NCBI GenBank assembly: GCA_003647435.1 | Contig: QMMV01000136.1 | Span: 1-6,105, forward strand | Source: Deltaproteobacteria bacterium | GTDB taxonomy: Bacteria > Desulfobacterota > Desulfobacteria > Desulfobacterales > C00003060 | Direction: 5' to 3' | Length of the DNA stretch: 6,105 nt | Shown: positions 6,019 through 6,105 of the stretch, piece after piece | Numbering within the stretch: position 1 is the first letter of the stretch | How the letters are laid out: every line of letters starts with the position of its first letter | Position numbers and translations under genes: made by a program | Notes under the pieces: model-generated | Seen by the model: the letters and a program-made list of their open reading frames with translations, nothing else | Told to the model about the DNA's origin: nothing | Database searches by the model: none

Positions 6019-6073
6019 GGTTTCGGGTTTCAGCTTTAAATGTTCACTTTTCCGACACCTGAAACCTGAAACC
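6019..6073. repeat. Long imperfect hairpin (GGTTTC repeats)
   Basis: The arms 6019-6033 (GGTTTCGGGTTTCAG) and 6059-6073 (CTGAAACCTGAAACC) pair over 15 positions, with 14 Watson-Crick pairs and one G-T, around a 25-nt A/T-rich loop. Each arm is itself a near-duplicate of a GGTTTC unit. There is no adjacent T-run, so I read it as a REP-like palindromic repeat, not a terminator. Confidence 0.7.
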
Positions 6074-6105
6074 AGCATGATGTCCCGTCCGCAATCATAT
6101 TTTCA

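Larger units (their letters stand above)
5839..6105. other. Repeat-rich non-coding spacer upstream of the aminotransferase
   Basis: There is no credible gene in these 267 bp, which run off the right edge. In order they contain the aminotransferase ribosome-binding site, an AACTATTCAG head (5874-5883) and four GGTTCAC-type heptads (5891-5918). A short TGAACC sequence opposing the heptads lies at 5949-5954, then the 16-bp motif (5974-5989) and a long hairpin (6019-6073). The last bases resemble those preceding the left copy of the motif. No convincing sigma70 promoter for the aminotransferase could be picked out. Confidence 0.6.

Noticed and set aside
1..6105. CRISPR array, toxin-antitoxin pair, phage or transposase genes
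   Set aside because: No regularly spaced repeats, no small paired genes and no mobile-element proteins could be seen on either strand.

Overview
The window looks like a chromosomal segment of a Gram-negative, probably anaerobic bacterium, most plausibly from the former Deltaproteobacteria (Desulfobacterota) or a nearby phylum. This is an inference from three things: the protein styles, a periplasmic lipoprotein inserted between histidine genes, and intergenic spacers filled with GGTTCAC-type heptads and CCACAAAGACACAAAG-type repeats, which I associate with such genomes. No database search was possible. Every convincing gene lies on the minus strand, so transcription runs from right to left.

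In transcription order, the right end (5839-6105) is a non-coding, repeat-rich spacer. It holds heptad repeats, a long imperfect hairpin and one copy of a 16-bp motif. Next comes a DegT/DnrJ/EryC1/StrS sugar aminotransferase (5838-4714). A second spacer (4508-4713) follows, containing a diverged inverted repeat. Then comes a complete tRNA-Ala(CGC) with encoded CCA (4507-4432). About 65 nt further on, hisB begins, followed by a small lipoprotein gene with an unusual CPICG motif and then hisA. hisH and hisF are not in the window. Right after hisA lies a near-consensus sigma70 promoter with a leader of about 220 nt, followed by dnaG, which starts at TTG behind a strong Shine-Dalgarno sequence. 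The left end (1-175) is again non-coding and carries the 16-bp motif in inverted orientation.

HisB and HisA catalyse two steps of histidine biosynthesis. The lipoprotein between them has no evident link to that pathway and sits where hisH often lies. DnaG is the replication primase, and its promoter suggests that it is transcribed separately from the his genes. The aminotransferase belongs to amino-sugar synthesis for surface polysaccharide. The genes are ordinary housekeeping genes. I do not see a new defence or mobile system here. The points most worth a second look are the dispersed inverted-repeat family at both ends, the lipoprotein and the dnaG leader.
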